Under the pieces are notes generated by a model, which saw only the letters and a list, made by a program, of their open reading frames with translations, ran no database searches and was not told the origin of the DNA. Below are positions 46,186-55,581 of a stretch of 64,000 nucleotides of DNA, piece by piece (position 1 is the first letter of the stretch; the number at the start of each line of letters is the position of its first letter). This DNA is from an uncultured Leifsonia sp. GTDB taxonomy: Bacteria; Actinomycetota; Actinomycetes; Actinomycetales; Microbacteriaceae. Location of the stretch: assembly GCF_945957465.1 (NCBI RefSeq), contig NZ_CAMFLC010000004.1:83715-147714 (forward strand), given 5' to 3'. A program made the position numbers and the translations under genes.

Positions 46186-48190
46186 GGTGACGGATTGGTC
46201 ACCGGTCGAGTTCTACGACGACCCCACCCCGGGGAATGTGGATGTGGTGGCGGCCCTGATGGACGACGTGCGGGCGCGCGGAGAGTGGTTCCAGTCCATC
46301 GCAGGGTCGCTGCTCGATATCCGGGGTCGGGTGGAGGCTCCGACCTGGTCGGGGCTTGCCGGACAGGCCTTCTGCGCACGGCTGGACGCCCTCCAGGTCG
46401 CGACCGACAAGGCGTCGACGCGCAACCGCGAGGTGGGGGCTGCGGCTCAGGCGTGGGCAGAGGCGATGTTCTCCACGCAGTTCGATGCTGACCGGGCTTT
46501 GCGGGCGGCCGAAGAGGCGCAGAGGGAGATCGCGGCGGCGGAAGCGTCGATTCAGGCGTTGTCCGGTTCGTACGGCCAGGCGCTCCTGGCGGTGACGGCG
46601 ATGACCGACCTGATGGCTGCGTCTGCGGGCAGTCCGCCTTCAGCGGGTACGCGTGTTCCGACTCTGGTCGAGGTGGCAGCGGCGAAACAGCGCGCCGAGG
46701 AGTTCCGGTTCGATCGTGATCGGGCGGCGCGGTCATTGGAGGACGCCCGGCAGCGGCTGGAGCAGGCTCTCGCCGAAGCTCGCCGTGCGCACGACGAGTT
46801 CACGAGAGCGGAGGCGCGCTTCGTCGCGGCGATCGAGCACGCCGCCGAGGCCTCCCCCGACGAGCTGTTCGGCGATCTCGAATCCTTCGCCACGGCCGTG
46901 GAAACGCTCACGACGATCGAGAAGGTCACCGGGACCAGCGGCACCACCATGTTCTCTCTGCTGAGTCGGCTGCCGCTGGACCAGTTGGAGGCACTCCTCG
47001 CCAGCGATCCGGCCCTGGCGCAGCAGTTCTGGGAGCACCCGCCGCCGCCGGAGAGGGTGGCCGGGTGGTGGCTTAGCCTCAATAGGGAGAAGCGAGCGGC
47101 GTTCATCCAGGCGGTGCCCGAGATCATCGGCAATCTTCCGGGAGTGCCGTATAAGGACCGGAACAACGCGAATCTCATCAGCTATGCGGCCGCGAAGCGT
47201 AATCCCGACCTCTCGGACGCACAGCGCAAGGTAATGGCCGCTATGGGAATGGCGCTCACCCCACCGAAGAAGGGTGTGCCTGTGCAACTGGTGGCGTTCA
47301 ACTTCTTCGCCGAGCCTCCGATGCTCGCCGTCGGCTATGGGGACCTCGACAGCTGTTCACCCACGACGTGGAGCGTGGGAGGGATGGACTTCGGCGCGAA
47401 AGAGGCCCTTGAGGACTGGAGCGACGCGGGCAAGAACCTGTGGAAGGCTCAGAAGGATCTTGACCTCAACCTGACTCCCGGAGTCGTGGCGTGTTTCGAG
47501 TACGACAACCCCGACGCCGTCGGTGTGACCTCCAGCGCCTCCGCGAAGAAGGGTGCGGCCCGGTTCGCGGCCGAACTCAAGGGCAATGCCGAGATGCGCG
47601 ACGGATTCGTCTCCAGCTATTCGCCGATCTCGGTGACGGCGCACTCCTACGGCACGACCATGGCGTCGATCGCTCTCACGCAGGTGAGGACGGAGATCGA
47701 CTCGTTCGTGATGGTGGGGTCTGCCGGTATCGACACGTCGCTGGTGTCGTCGTTGTCGCAGGTCCGGGCGGCTCACATCTATACGATTGCGGCGTCTATG
47801 GACCAGCTTGCCCCGACCGGCGCCGCCGTCGCCGGGCGGGCGAATCCGAACCCGCAGGTGACGCCGATGGGCGGGGAGTCCATGGGTGGTGCGCTGGCGC
47901 TCAGCGCCGAAGGCGACGGTAAGGACCTGGAGCGGGTCGATGGGCACAACCCGATCGGCAAAGCAGAGGGAACACTCTTCGGAGGGATCGCGCACACGGA
48001 ACCGTCGGAAGGTCACGGCTACTACGACCGGCGCACCCAGTCGCTCCGCAATATGGCCGCGGTAACCACAGACCGGGTTGACAAGGTCAGTGGCGAGATG
48101 ACCGATACGAGCGAGCCGGCTGCGGCACACAACAAGCAGGCTGAGGAACACTTCGATCGACTTACTCGACACAGCGCGTTGGGCCGATGA
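46175..48190 (+). CDS. WXG-domain / DUF1023-like alpha/beta-hydrolase fusion
   Basis: 671-residue protein. Residues 1 to about 210 are a WXG-like helical domain (EAPTWSGLAGQAF contains W-S-G) followed by a coiled coil rich in Ala/Glu/Arg. Residues ~230-350 are helical. An alpha/beta-hydrolase of the DUF1023 type follows, with ISVTAHSYGTTMAS giving nucleophile Ser491, then FVMVGSAGIDT and later EGHGYYDRRT with a possible catalytic His. No signal peptide. Export by a type VII-like route or a cytoplasmic role are both possible. GTG at 46175 has CGGAGG upstream and overlaps the preceding stop. Confidence 0.72.
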   Translation: MRSRVTDWSPVEFYDDPTPGNVDVVAALMDDVRARGEWFQSIAGSLLDIRGRVEAPTWSGLAGQAFCARLDALQVATDKASTRNREVGAAAQAWAEAMFSTQFDADRALRAAEEAQREIAAAEASIQALSGSYGQALLAVTAMTDLMAASAGSPPSAGTRVPTLVEVAAAKQRAEEFRFDRDRAARSLEDARQRLEQALAEARRAHDEFTRAEARFVAAIEHAAEASPDELFGDLESFATAVETLTTIEKVTGTSGTTMFSLLSRLPLDQLEALLASDPALAQQFWEHPPPPERVAGWWLSLNREKRAAFIQAVPEIIGNLPGVPYKDRNNANLISYAAAKRNPDLSDAQRKVMAAMGMALTPPKKGVPVQLVAFNFFAEPPMLAVGYGDLDSCSPTTWSVGGMDFGAKEALEDWSDAGKNLWKAQKDLDLNLTPGVVACFEYDNPDAVGVTSSASAKKGAARFAAELKGNAEMRDGFVSSYSPISVTAHSYGTTMASIALTQVRTEIDSFVMVGSAGIDTSLVSSLSQVRAAHIYTIAASMDQLAPTGAAVAGRANPNPQVTPMGGESMGGALALSAEGDGKDLERVDGHNPIGKAEGTLFGGIAHTEPSEGHGYYDRRTQSLRNMAAVTTDRVDKVSGEMTDTSEPAAAHNKQAEEHFDRLTRHSALGR

Positions 48191-48807
48191 CGCGCGCCGC
48201 CCGGGCTCTCCTGATCGCGCTTACATCCGCTCTCATGATTGGAGGTTGCACCATGACATCGCATTACCCTGACTCCGGCAAGACGGGGCAGCAGTTGCGT
48301 ATCGAGACCATCGAGGCGATGAACGCGGCCATCGCCGCCTCGGGTTTGCCCGATGGGTGGGGGTTCGACCTGGGAGAGGATGCGGAGCAGTGGAATCCCG
48401 CGACGGAGGAGTTCATCGGTGCGGGTTGCACGACAACACCCGGCACCCGGGGACAACTCTTCGAGGTGAACCTCTACCATGCGCCGGGCGGTGACCCGGT
48501 GGCGTTCGCCACGATGATGGGGGAGTTCTGGGAAAGCCAGGGCTACGCGGTGAGCGTCGTCGGCGGTGTCGACCTTGGTGTGGAACATACGACGGATCTG
48601 CGCGCTGATCGCCCGGATGGCAGTCTCTACGCCGGGGTGACTGCCAGCACGATCTCGTTCAATCTCAGCATCTACTCCGAGTGCTCCGCCGATCCCAGTC
48701 TCCGCAAGTTCGCCGGTCCGAACGGGTACCGGACCTTCAATGAGTTCGACCCGGACCCGTACCACCCCACGAACAGCCCGAGCGTGACCCCGTACCCCCG
48801 GGACTGA
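48187..48807 (+). CDS. Lipoprotein of the WXG/hydrolase block
   Basis: 206-residue exported lipoprotein. MTRAARALLIALTSALMIGGC places the lipidated Cys at residue 21. The mature part has a conserved-looking MNAAIAASGLPDGWGF and FMMGEFWESQGYAVSV-type segment and several Cys (for example GAGCTTTPG and YSECSADP) that may form disulfides. No known family recognised. Its ATG overlaps the hydrolase stop (ATGA), so it belongs to the same translation unit. A surface partner or immunity-like role is conceivable but unproven. Confidence 0.72.
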   Translation: MTRAARALLIALTSALMIGGCTMTSHYPDSGKTGQQLRIETIEAMNAAIAASGLPDGWGFDLGEDAEQWNPATEEFIGAGCTTTPGTRGQLFEVNLYHAPGGDPVAFATMMGEFWESQGYAVSVVGGVDLGVEHTTDLRADRPDGSLYAGVTASTISFNLSIYSECSADPSLRKFAGPNGYRTFNEFDPDPYHPTNSPSVTPYPRD

Positions 48808-48822
48808 TTAGGCGCCCACCAC

Positions 48823-50871
48823 CTATTTCGCGACGAGCGTCAACACGTCGTAGGAGGCGACCAGCTCGTCGCGCTGGTTCGTGATGCGCGCGTCCCAGCG
48901 CACCTCGCCGTAGTCGTCCGTCTCGCGCGGCGTGATCTGCTTGGCGGTCAGCGCGACGCGGATGGTGTCGCCGGGCGACACCGGCGTCAGGAACCGCAGG
49001 TTCTCGAGCCCGTAGTTCGCGAGCACCGGCCCCGGCGCGGGGTCGACGAACAGGCCCGCTGCCCACGACACCAGCAGGTACCCGTGCGCGACGCGTCCGG
49101 GGAAGAACGGGTTGGCGGCCGCCGCCTCCTCGTCCATGTGCGCGTAGAAGGTGTCGCCGGTGAAGGTCGCGAAGGTCTCGATGTCGTCGAGCGTGACGCG
49201 TCGTGCTTCCGAGTTCACCTGGTCGCCGACCCGCAGGGTTGCGAGCGACTTGCGGAACGGGTGCGGACCTTCGGAGTCGGCGGCTGCTCCCGCGTGCCAC
49301 ACACCGGTGACCGCGGTCAGGAGGTCGGGGGAGCCCTGGATGGCCGTGCGCTGCATGTGGTTCAACACCGCCCGGATGCCGCCGAGCTCCTCACCGCCGC
49401 CCGCGCGGCCCGGTCCGCCGTGCACCAGGTGCGGCATCGGCGAGCCGTGGCCGGTGGAGGTGCGGGCGTCGTCGCGATCGAGCAGGAGGATGCGGCCGTT
49501 GTAGGCTGCCGTCCCGAGCACCAGGTCGCGCGCGAACTCGGGGTCGTGCGTCGCGGCGCTCGTGACGAGCGAGCCGCCGCCGAGAGCGACCAGTTCCGCG
49601 GCCTCCGCTGCCGTCGCGTACGGCAGCACCGCCGCGACCGGACCGAACGCCTCCACCGTGTGCGCCTCCGGTGTGCGCGCATCCGCGAAGCGCAGCACGA
49701 TCGGCGCGACGAATGCGCCCTCCGGCTCGGCGCCGAGAGTGCCGTCGGCGCGCCGTACGCGCGGCTGGTCGAGACCGCCGATGGCCAGCTCACCCCCGGC
49801 CGCCACGAGCCGCGTCACCTGGCGGAGCACCTCGGAGCGCTGCTCCCGCGAGGCGAGCGGACCCATCGTCACGCCCTCCGCGCGCGGGTCGCCGATCACG
49901 ACGCGCTCGGAGATACGCGACCGCACCGCCGCCAGCACGTCGTCGACGGCCGCCGCCGGCACGATCGCACGGCGGATGGCCGTGCACTTCTGGCCGGCCT
50001 TGGCCGTCAGCTCCACCACGAGCTGTTTCACGTACGCGTCGAACTCGGGTGTTCCGCCGAGCGCGTCCGGGCCCAGCACCGAGGCGTTGATCGAGTCGGT
50101 CTCGCTCGTGAACCGCACACCGCCGGTCTGCACCGAATCGTGCGCGCGCAGTCGCTCCGCGGTGGAGGCCGACCCGGTGAACGCGACCAGGTCGCCCAGC
50201 CGCAGGTGGTCGAACAGCCCGGGCACCGAACCGCACACCAGCTGCAGCGTGCCGGCGGGCAGGAGGCCGGACTCCACGAGGATGCGGACCATCGCCTCCG
50301 CGACGTACGCGGTCGGCGTCGCCGGCTTGGCGAGCGTCGGCATCCCGGCCAGGAACGAGGGCGCGAACTTCTCCAGCAGGCCCCACACCGGGAAGTTGAA
50401 CGCGTTGATCTGCACGGCCACCCCGGGCAGCCGGGTGAAGATGTGCTCGCCGAGGAACGAGCCGTCCTTCGCCAGCGGCTCGGGCACCCCGTCGATGACG
50501 ACCTGCGCGTTCGGCAGCTCGCGCCGGCCCTTCGACGAGTAGGTGAACAGCGCGCCGATGCCGCCGTCCACGTCGATCCAGGCATCCGCCCGGGTGGCGC
50601 CGGCGCGCGCCGAGAGGTCGTACAGTTCCTCCTTGCGCTCGGTCAGCGCCTGGGCCATCCGCTTGAGCAGCACGGCGCGCTGGTGGAAGGTCAGCTCGCC
50701 GAGCGAGGCCTGGCCGACCGTGCGGGCGTACTCGAGAGCGCCCGCGAGGTCGGCGCCTTCGGCGCTCACCCGGGCGACGAGCTCGCCCGTGGAGGCGTCG
50801 CGCACCTCGGCGGCGCCGGTGTCGTCGTCGGGGCCCCACCACTGATCGTGCAGGTAGCTGGGCAGACTCAT
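48823..50871 (-). CDS. paaZ: Oxepin-CoA hydrolase / 3-oxo-5,6-dehydrosuberyl-CoA semialdehyde dehydrogenase
   Basis: 682-residue bifunctional enzyme. The N-terminal ~530 residues are an aldehyde dehydrogenase with the active-site KAGQKCTAIRRAIVP (catalytic Cys). The C-terminal MaoC-like hydratase domain starts near 540 and has FATFTGDTFYAHMDEEAA and VAHGYLLVSWAAGL. Together they open the oxepin ring and oxidise the resulting aldehyde. ATG at 50871 begins MSLPSYLHDQWWG. It is divergent from paaI across 48 bp; no PaaR-type core was found there. Confidence 0.95.
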   Translation of the reverse strand: MSLPSYLHDQWWGPDDDTGAAEVRDASTGELVARVSAEGADLAGALEYARTVGQASLGELTFHQRAVLLKRMAQALTERKEELYDLSARAGATRADAWIDVDGGIGALFTYSSKGRRELPNAQVVIDGVPEPLAKDGSFLGEHIFTRLPGVAVQINAFNFPVWGLLEKFAPSFLAGMPTLAKPATPTAYVAEAMVRILVESGLLPAGTLQLVCGSVPGLFDHLRLGDLVAFTGSASTAERLRAHDSVQTGGVRFTSETDSINASVLGPDALGGTPEFDAYVKQLVVELTAKAGQKCTAIRRAIVPAAAVDDVLAAVRSRISERVVIGDPRAEGVTMGPLASREQRSEVLRQVTRLVAAGGELAIGGLDQPRVRRADGTLGAEPEGAFVAPIVLRFADARTPEAHTVEAFGPVAAVLPYATAAEAAELVALGGGSLVTSAATHDPEFARDLVLGTAAYNGRILLLDRDDARTSTGHGSPMPHLVHGGPGRAGGGEELGGIRAVLNHMQRTAIQGSPDLLTAVTGVWHAGAAADSEGPHPFRKSLATLRVGDQVNSEARRVTLDDIETFATFTGDTFYAHMDEEAAAANPFFPGRVAHGYLLVSWAAGLFVDPAPGPVLANYGLENLRFLTPVSPGDTIRVALTAKQITPRETDDYGEVRWDARITNQRDELVASYDVLTLVAK

Positions 50872-50919
50872 TCGGTACCTCCCGGGAGGACAGGGGCCGG
50901 TGGCACGTAGGCTGGTGCC

Positions 50920-51324
50920 GTGGCCGATGAAGACTGGACGATCGAGCTCGGCGAGCTCGACGAGAAGATGGGCGTGCGCATCCTGGAGCAGTCCGCCGAG
51001 CGCGTCGTGGCGACGATGCCGGTGGAGGGCAACCGCCAGTCGTTCGGACTGCTGCACGGCGGGGCCTCGGTGGCGTTCGCGGAGGCGCTCGGCTCGTGGG
51101 CGGCCGTCATCCACGCCGGCCCCGGCCGCAGTGCCGTGGGGCTGGACATCAACGCCACGCACCACCGGTCGGCGCGCAGCGGGGTCGTGACCGGTGTCGC
51201 GACGGCGATCCGGCTGGGCAGGACGGTGACTTCGCACGAGGTCGTGGTGACCGACGAGGACGGCAACCGTCTGTGCACCGCGCGCATCACGAACCTCATC
51301 GTGGCGGCTCCGGAACGCGGCTGA
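50920..51324 (+). CDS. paaI: Hot-dog thioesterase PaaI
   Basis: 134-residue acyl-CoA thioesterase. The hot-dog motif is FGLLHGGASVAFAEALGSWAA with the conserved His and Glu/Asp; VGLDINATHHRSARSG is the second conserved block. PaaI relieves CoA depletion by hydrolysing dead-end CoA intermediates of the pathway. Start is GTG at 50920. Its 3' end overlaps the 3' end of paaH by 29 bp on the opposite strand. Confidence 0.93.
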   Translation: MADEDWTIELGELDEKMGVRILEQSAERVVATMPVEGNRQSFGLLHGGASVAFAEALGSWAAVIHAGPGRSAVGLDINATHHRSARSGVVTGVATAIRLGRTVTSHEVVVTDEDGNRLCTARITNLIVAAPERG

Positions 51325-52207
51325 CATCGCCGGCCGCGCCGTCCGCCCCGGAGCTCCAGTCGTAGAAGCCGTGCCCGGACTTGCGGCCGAGCAGACCGTC
51401 CGCCACCATGCGCCGCAGGAGCGCGGGCGGCTCGAAGCGCGGCCCCAACTCGGCCGCCAGGTAGTCGGCGATGTCGAGCCGCACGTCCAGCCCGACGATG
51501 TCGGTGAGCCGGAGCGGGCCGACCGGATGCTTGTAGCCGAGCGTCATCGCGGCGTCGATGGCCTCGGGGGAGGCGACTCCCTCCTCCACCATCCGCACGG
51601 CCTCCAGACCGAGCAGCACGCCCAGCCGCGACGAGGCGAACCCCGGCGAGTCCCGCACCACGACGGGAGTCTTGCCCAGGGCGGTGACCCAGCCGGCGAC
51701 GAGTTCGACCGCGCTCGCTGCTGTCGCGGTGCCGCTCACGACCTCCACGAGCGCGGACGCCGGGACGGGGTTGAAGAAGTGCATGCCCAGGAATGCCCCC
51801 GGGCGGTCCAGCGCGGCGGCGAGGCCGTCGATGGAGAGCGAGGAGGTGTTGCTCGCCAGCACCGCCAGCGGCTCGAGCAGCTCCTCGGCGCGTCGCAGTG
51901 CCTCCCGCTTGAGCTCCGGCAGCTCGGGGACGGCCTCCACGACCAGGTCGCAGCCGCGGAGGGCGTCCCAGTCGACCGTGGTGACGAGGTGGTCGGGAGC
52001 GGGCGCGGCTGCTCCGCGGAGCACGCTGCCCTCCACGGCGGCCAGCACGCGGTCGCGCGCGGCGGAGGCGGAGTCGGCGTCGCGCTCCACCACGGCGACC
52101 CGGGTGCCCGCCATCAGGAAGGCGTGCGCGATCCCGGCGCCCATCCGGCCGCCGCCCAGCACGCCGACGCGGTTCGGGAGGCCGCCTGCGGCCGAGCCCG
52201 CGCTCAT
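51296..52207 (-). CDS. paaH: 3-hydroxyacyl-CoA dehydrogenase PaaH
   Basis: 303-residue NAD-dependent dehydrogenase acting on 3-hydroxyadipyl-CoA. The N-terminal Rossmann fold is VGVLGGGRMGAGIAHAFLMAG; catalytic-region blocks are SNTSSLSI, MHFFNPVP (His) and the C-terminal GVLLGLEAVRMVEEGVAS. It is single-domain, without the hydratase fusion of FadB. The start overlaps the end of paaF by four bases (ATGA). Confidence 0.92.
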   Translation of the reverse strand: MSAGSAAGGLPNRVGVLGGGRMGAGIAHAFLMAGTRVAVVERDADSASAARDRVLAAVEGSVLRGAAAPAPDHLVTTVDWDALRGCDLVVEAVPELPELKREALRRAEELLEPLAVLASNTSSLSIDGLAAALDRPGAFLGMHFFNPVPASALVEVVSGTATAASAVELVAGWVTALGKTPVVVRDSPGFASSRLGVLLGLEAVRMVEEGVASPEAIDAAMTLGYKHPVGPLRLTDIVGLDVRLDIADYLAAELGPRFEPPALLRRMVADGLLGRKSGHGFYDWSSGADGAAGDVSRVPEPPR

Positions 52208-52944
52208 CGGCGTCTCCGCTCCAGGAAGGCGGTCATCCGCCGGTGCTTCTCGTCCGATTCGAAGAGCACGGCCTGAGCCTCCTGCTCGGCGCCGGGATGG
52301 TCGGCCAGCGGGGCGCGCAGCACACGCTTCGTGTACTGCGTCGCGAGCGGGTCGTTCGCGGCGATCCGGTCGGCGAGCGCGTGGGCCCCGGCGAGGAGCG
52401 CCTCCGGTTCGAACAGGTCGGCCACCAGCCCGGCGGCGAGGGCCTCCTCGCCGGTGAGCACGCGTCCCGCCAGCGTCATCTCGGCGGCGAGCGGCAGGCC
52501 GACCAGGCGGGGAAGCCGCCAGAGCGCACCGGCCGCCGCGATGATCCCGAGGGAGGTCTCCGGGTTGCCGATGCGCAGGCGCGGCGTGCCGATGCGGAAG
52601 TCCGCCGCGTAGGCGAGCTCGGCGCCGCCGCCCAGCGCGTAGCCGTCGAGGGCGGCGATGACGGGCATCGGCAGCTCGGCGATGCGGGTGAACACCGTCG
52701 CGTTGATGCTGCGGCGTGCGTCGTCGGCCGTGCGTTCGAGCAGCTCGGCGATGTCGGCGCCGGACGCGAACACCCCGTCGGTGCCGGCGAGGATCAGGAT
52801 GCGCGGCTCACGTTCCAGCCGCTCGCACACCGCGTGGAGGTCGTCGACCATCCGCTGGTCGATCGCGTTCCTGCGCTCGGGGCGGTTCAGCGTGACGATG
52901 ACGCGGTCGGCGCGCTCGTCGAGGAGCAGGGTGTCCGCGGTCAT
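52204..52944 (-). CDS. paaF: Enoyl-CoA hydratase PaaF
   Basis: 246-residue crotonase. It keeps both catalytic Glu positions of a true hydratase: ALGGGAELAYAADFRIG and RIGNPETSLGIIAAAG. The oxyanion hole segment is GTDGVFASGADIAEL. In the pathway it hydrates 2,3-dehydroadipyl-CoA before PaaH acts. The pair of Glu residues separates it from the PaaG-like gene at 40605. It lies 38 bp after paaJ on the same strand. Confidence 0.88.
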   Translation of the reverse strand: MTADTLLLDERADRVIVTLNRPERRNAIDQRMVDDLHAVCERLEREPRILILAGTDGVFASGADIAELLERTADDARRSINATVFTRIAELPMPVIAALDGYALGGGAELAYAADFRIGTPRLRIGNPETSLGIIAAAGALWRLPRLVGLPLAAEMTLAGRVLTGEEALAAGLVADLFEPEALLAGAHALADRIAANDPLATQYTKRVLRAPLADHPGAEQEAQAVLFESDEKHRRMTAFLERRRR

Positions 52945-52982
52945 GCGGCCTCCGTGGTCGTCGGCACTGGCTCGGGTGTCGC

Positions 52983-54167
<1,185 letters not shown>

Positions 54168-54191
54168 CGCAGCTCCTTCGAATGCGAATTA

Positions 54192-54207
54192 CCGAACGAA
54201 CGTTCAG
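54192..54207. promoter_or_regulatory. PaaR-type operator 2
   Basis: CCGAACGAACGTTCAG differs from the minus-strand core of operator 1 (CTGAACGAACGATCAG) at two positions. It lies 25 bp upstream of paaJ and directly after the ltrA stop. Binding here would block paaJ-F-H transcription. Confidence 0.72.
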
Positions 54208-55404
54208 CTAGTAAATAGTCGCAGAACCCTGGCGGTCGGGCAAGCGGCGGGCGCGCGAAGCGCGTTCCGACGACGCGACGACCAGCACCAGGATCGCCAC
54301 CCCGCAGGCGACGGCGGCGGCGGCCGGAAGCCACAGCGCGGCGACGGCCAGCAGTCCGGGCAGCGCGACCGCCGGGATCGCCCAGCGCAGCACCCGGCTC
54401 CACGGGTCGCCATACCGGCGCGCGATGATGGCGTTCGTCAGATAGAACAGTGCGATGCCTCCGCCGAGCGACACCGCCAGGGCGGCGGGCAGCGGGTCGG
54501 CCGGGTGCGCGATGGCGTCGGCCAGAGCACCGGAGATCGCCGTGACGCCCGCCAGCAGCAGGAACGGTAGGAACCCCACCGTGTCCCGGATGCCGCGAGC
54601 GTCGCCCGCCGCCAGCAGCTTCTCGAGTCCGCTCGTCATCGCGTCCACGCCGTAGAGGAAGAACGACCACGCCAGTCCGGCGGTCAGCAGCAGCCCGAGC
54701 GCGCCGACGATGCCGGCGGCGACGGTCCAGGCCTCGCTCACGGCCGCCACGATGCTCAGCACCGACTCGCCCAGCACGATGATGACGAGCAGGCCGAAGC
54801 GCTCCGACAGGTGCTCGACGTTCATGCGGTCGAGAGCCAGTGACGACCACGCGCCCGAGGTGGCGGTGAGCAGGACGACCTCGATCACGATGGCCGACGC
54901 CCAGAGCACGTAGTCCGCCGGGGCCGGGAGCGCGATGGACACCAGCCAGATCAGGGCGGTCACCCCGTTGTAGGCGACGATGCGCACGCGCGACGCCGTG
55001 CCGTTCGACCACGACATCCGCACCCAGACCACCAGCAGGAGCACGCGCAGCAGGGCGTTGCCCGCCGCGAACAGCCACGCCCGGTCGCCCACGGCCTCCG
55101 GAGCGGCGACCGCGAGCGCGCCGACGGCGAACATCGCGATCAGCATCACGATCGAGAGCCGCCGGGCGCTCAACTGCGGCGAGACGTCCACGACGAACGT
55201 CAGGTTGACCCACGACCACCAGACCGACGCGAACAGCGCCACGAAGATCGCGAGCGTCGCGAACGACGGGTGCACGTGGAGGCCGTGGGCGAGCTGCCCG
55301 ACGAGCGCCACGAACACCAGGTCGAAGAACAGCTCCATCCAGTGCGCGCGCGACGGATCGCGGTCGCTCGCGGCGGGCGGCCGGGGGAGCGAGAGCGAAC
55401 TCAT
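54208..55404 (-). CDS. Low-temperature-requirement A (LtrA)-like membrane protein
   Basis: 398-residue polytopic membrane protein with about ten to twelve predicted helices. The N-terminal HWMELFFDLVFVALVGQL and the central FGLLVIIVLGESVLSIVAAV are LtrA family hallmarks (ELFFDLVF and LGES). Biochemical role unknown. ATG at 55404 has no good ribosome-binding site, and a 19-residue frame ending on it may couple its translation. It ends beside PaaR operator 2 but is not an obvious paa gene. Confidence 0.87.
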   Translation of the reverse strand: MSSLSLPRPPAASDRDPSRAHWMELFFDLVFVALVGQLAHGLHVHPSFATLAIFVALFASVWWSWVNLTFVVDVSPQLSARRLSIVMLIAMFAVGALAVAAPEAVGDRAWLFAAGNALLRVLLLVVWVRMSWSNGTASRVRIVAYNGVTALIWLVSIALPAPADYVLWASAIVIEVVLLTATSGAWSSLALDRMNVEHLSERFGLLVIIVLGESVLSIVAAVSEAWTVAAGIVGALGLLLTAGLAWSFFLYGVDAMTSGLEKLLAAGDARGIRDTVGFLPFLLLAGVTAISGALADAIAHPADPLPAALAVSLGGGIALFYLTNAIIARRYGDPWSRVLRWAIPAVALPGLLAVAALWLPAAAAVACGVAILVLVVASSERASRARRLPDRQGSATIY

Positions 55405-55460
55405 CGAGCCCGGCCGGCCGCGAGGAAGGCGTCGAGCGTTGCTGCCGCGGGCTTGGCCAT
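55401..55460 (-). CDS. 19-residue upstream peptide of ltrA
   Basis: A frame MAKPAAATLDAFLAAGRAR ends in the stop of an ATGA overlap with the ltrA start, so translation of the peptide could reinitiate on ltrA. No strong ribosome-binding site precedes it. It is short and may be chance, but the overlap is the same coupling used by many genes here. Confidence 0.35.
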   Translation of the reverse strand: MAKPAAATLDAFLAAGRAR

Positions 55461-55506
55461 AGCGCGAGCGTACCGAGCGGGGCGCGGTCGCGCCGCCTAT
55501 CCCGTG

Positions 55507-55563
55507 CCGACATTCGTCACGAATCCCGACATTCGTGCCACGAATGTCGGGATTCGTCACGAA
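55507..55563 (-). terminator. Perfect long hairpin after the Lrp gene, with repeated arm
   Basis: An exact 18-bp stem pairs 55520-55537 with 55539-55556 around one base. CCGACATTCGT also occurs at 55507-55517, and ATTCGTCACGAA occurs at 55512-55523 and 55552-55563. It lies after the lrp stop and upstream of ltrA, so it likely ends lrp transcription. Confidence 0.65.
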
Positions 55564-55581
55564 AGTGCGGCGGCGCGACGC

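Noticed and set aside
45749..48822. WXG/hydrolase block as a prophage or transposon
   Set aside because: No transposase, integrase, terminal repeats or target duplication is visible; only its unrelated content suggests insertion.
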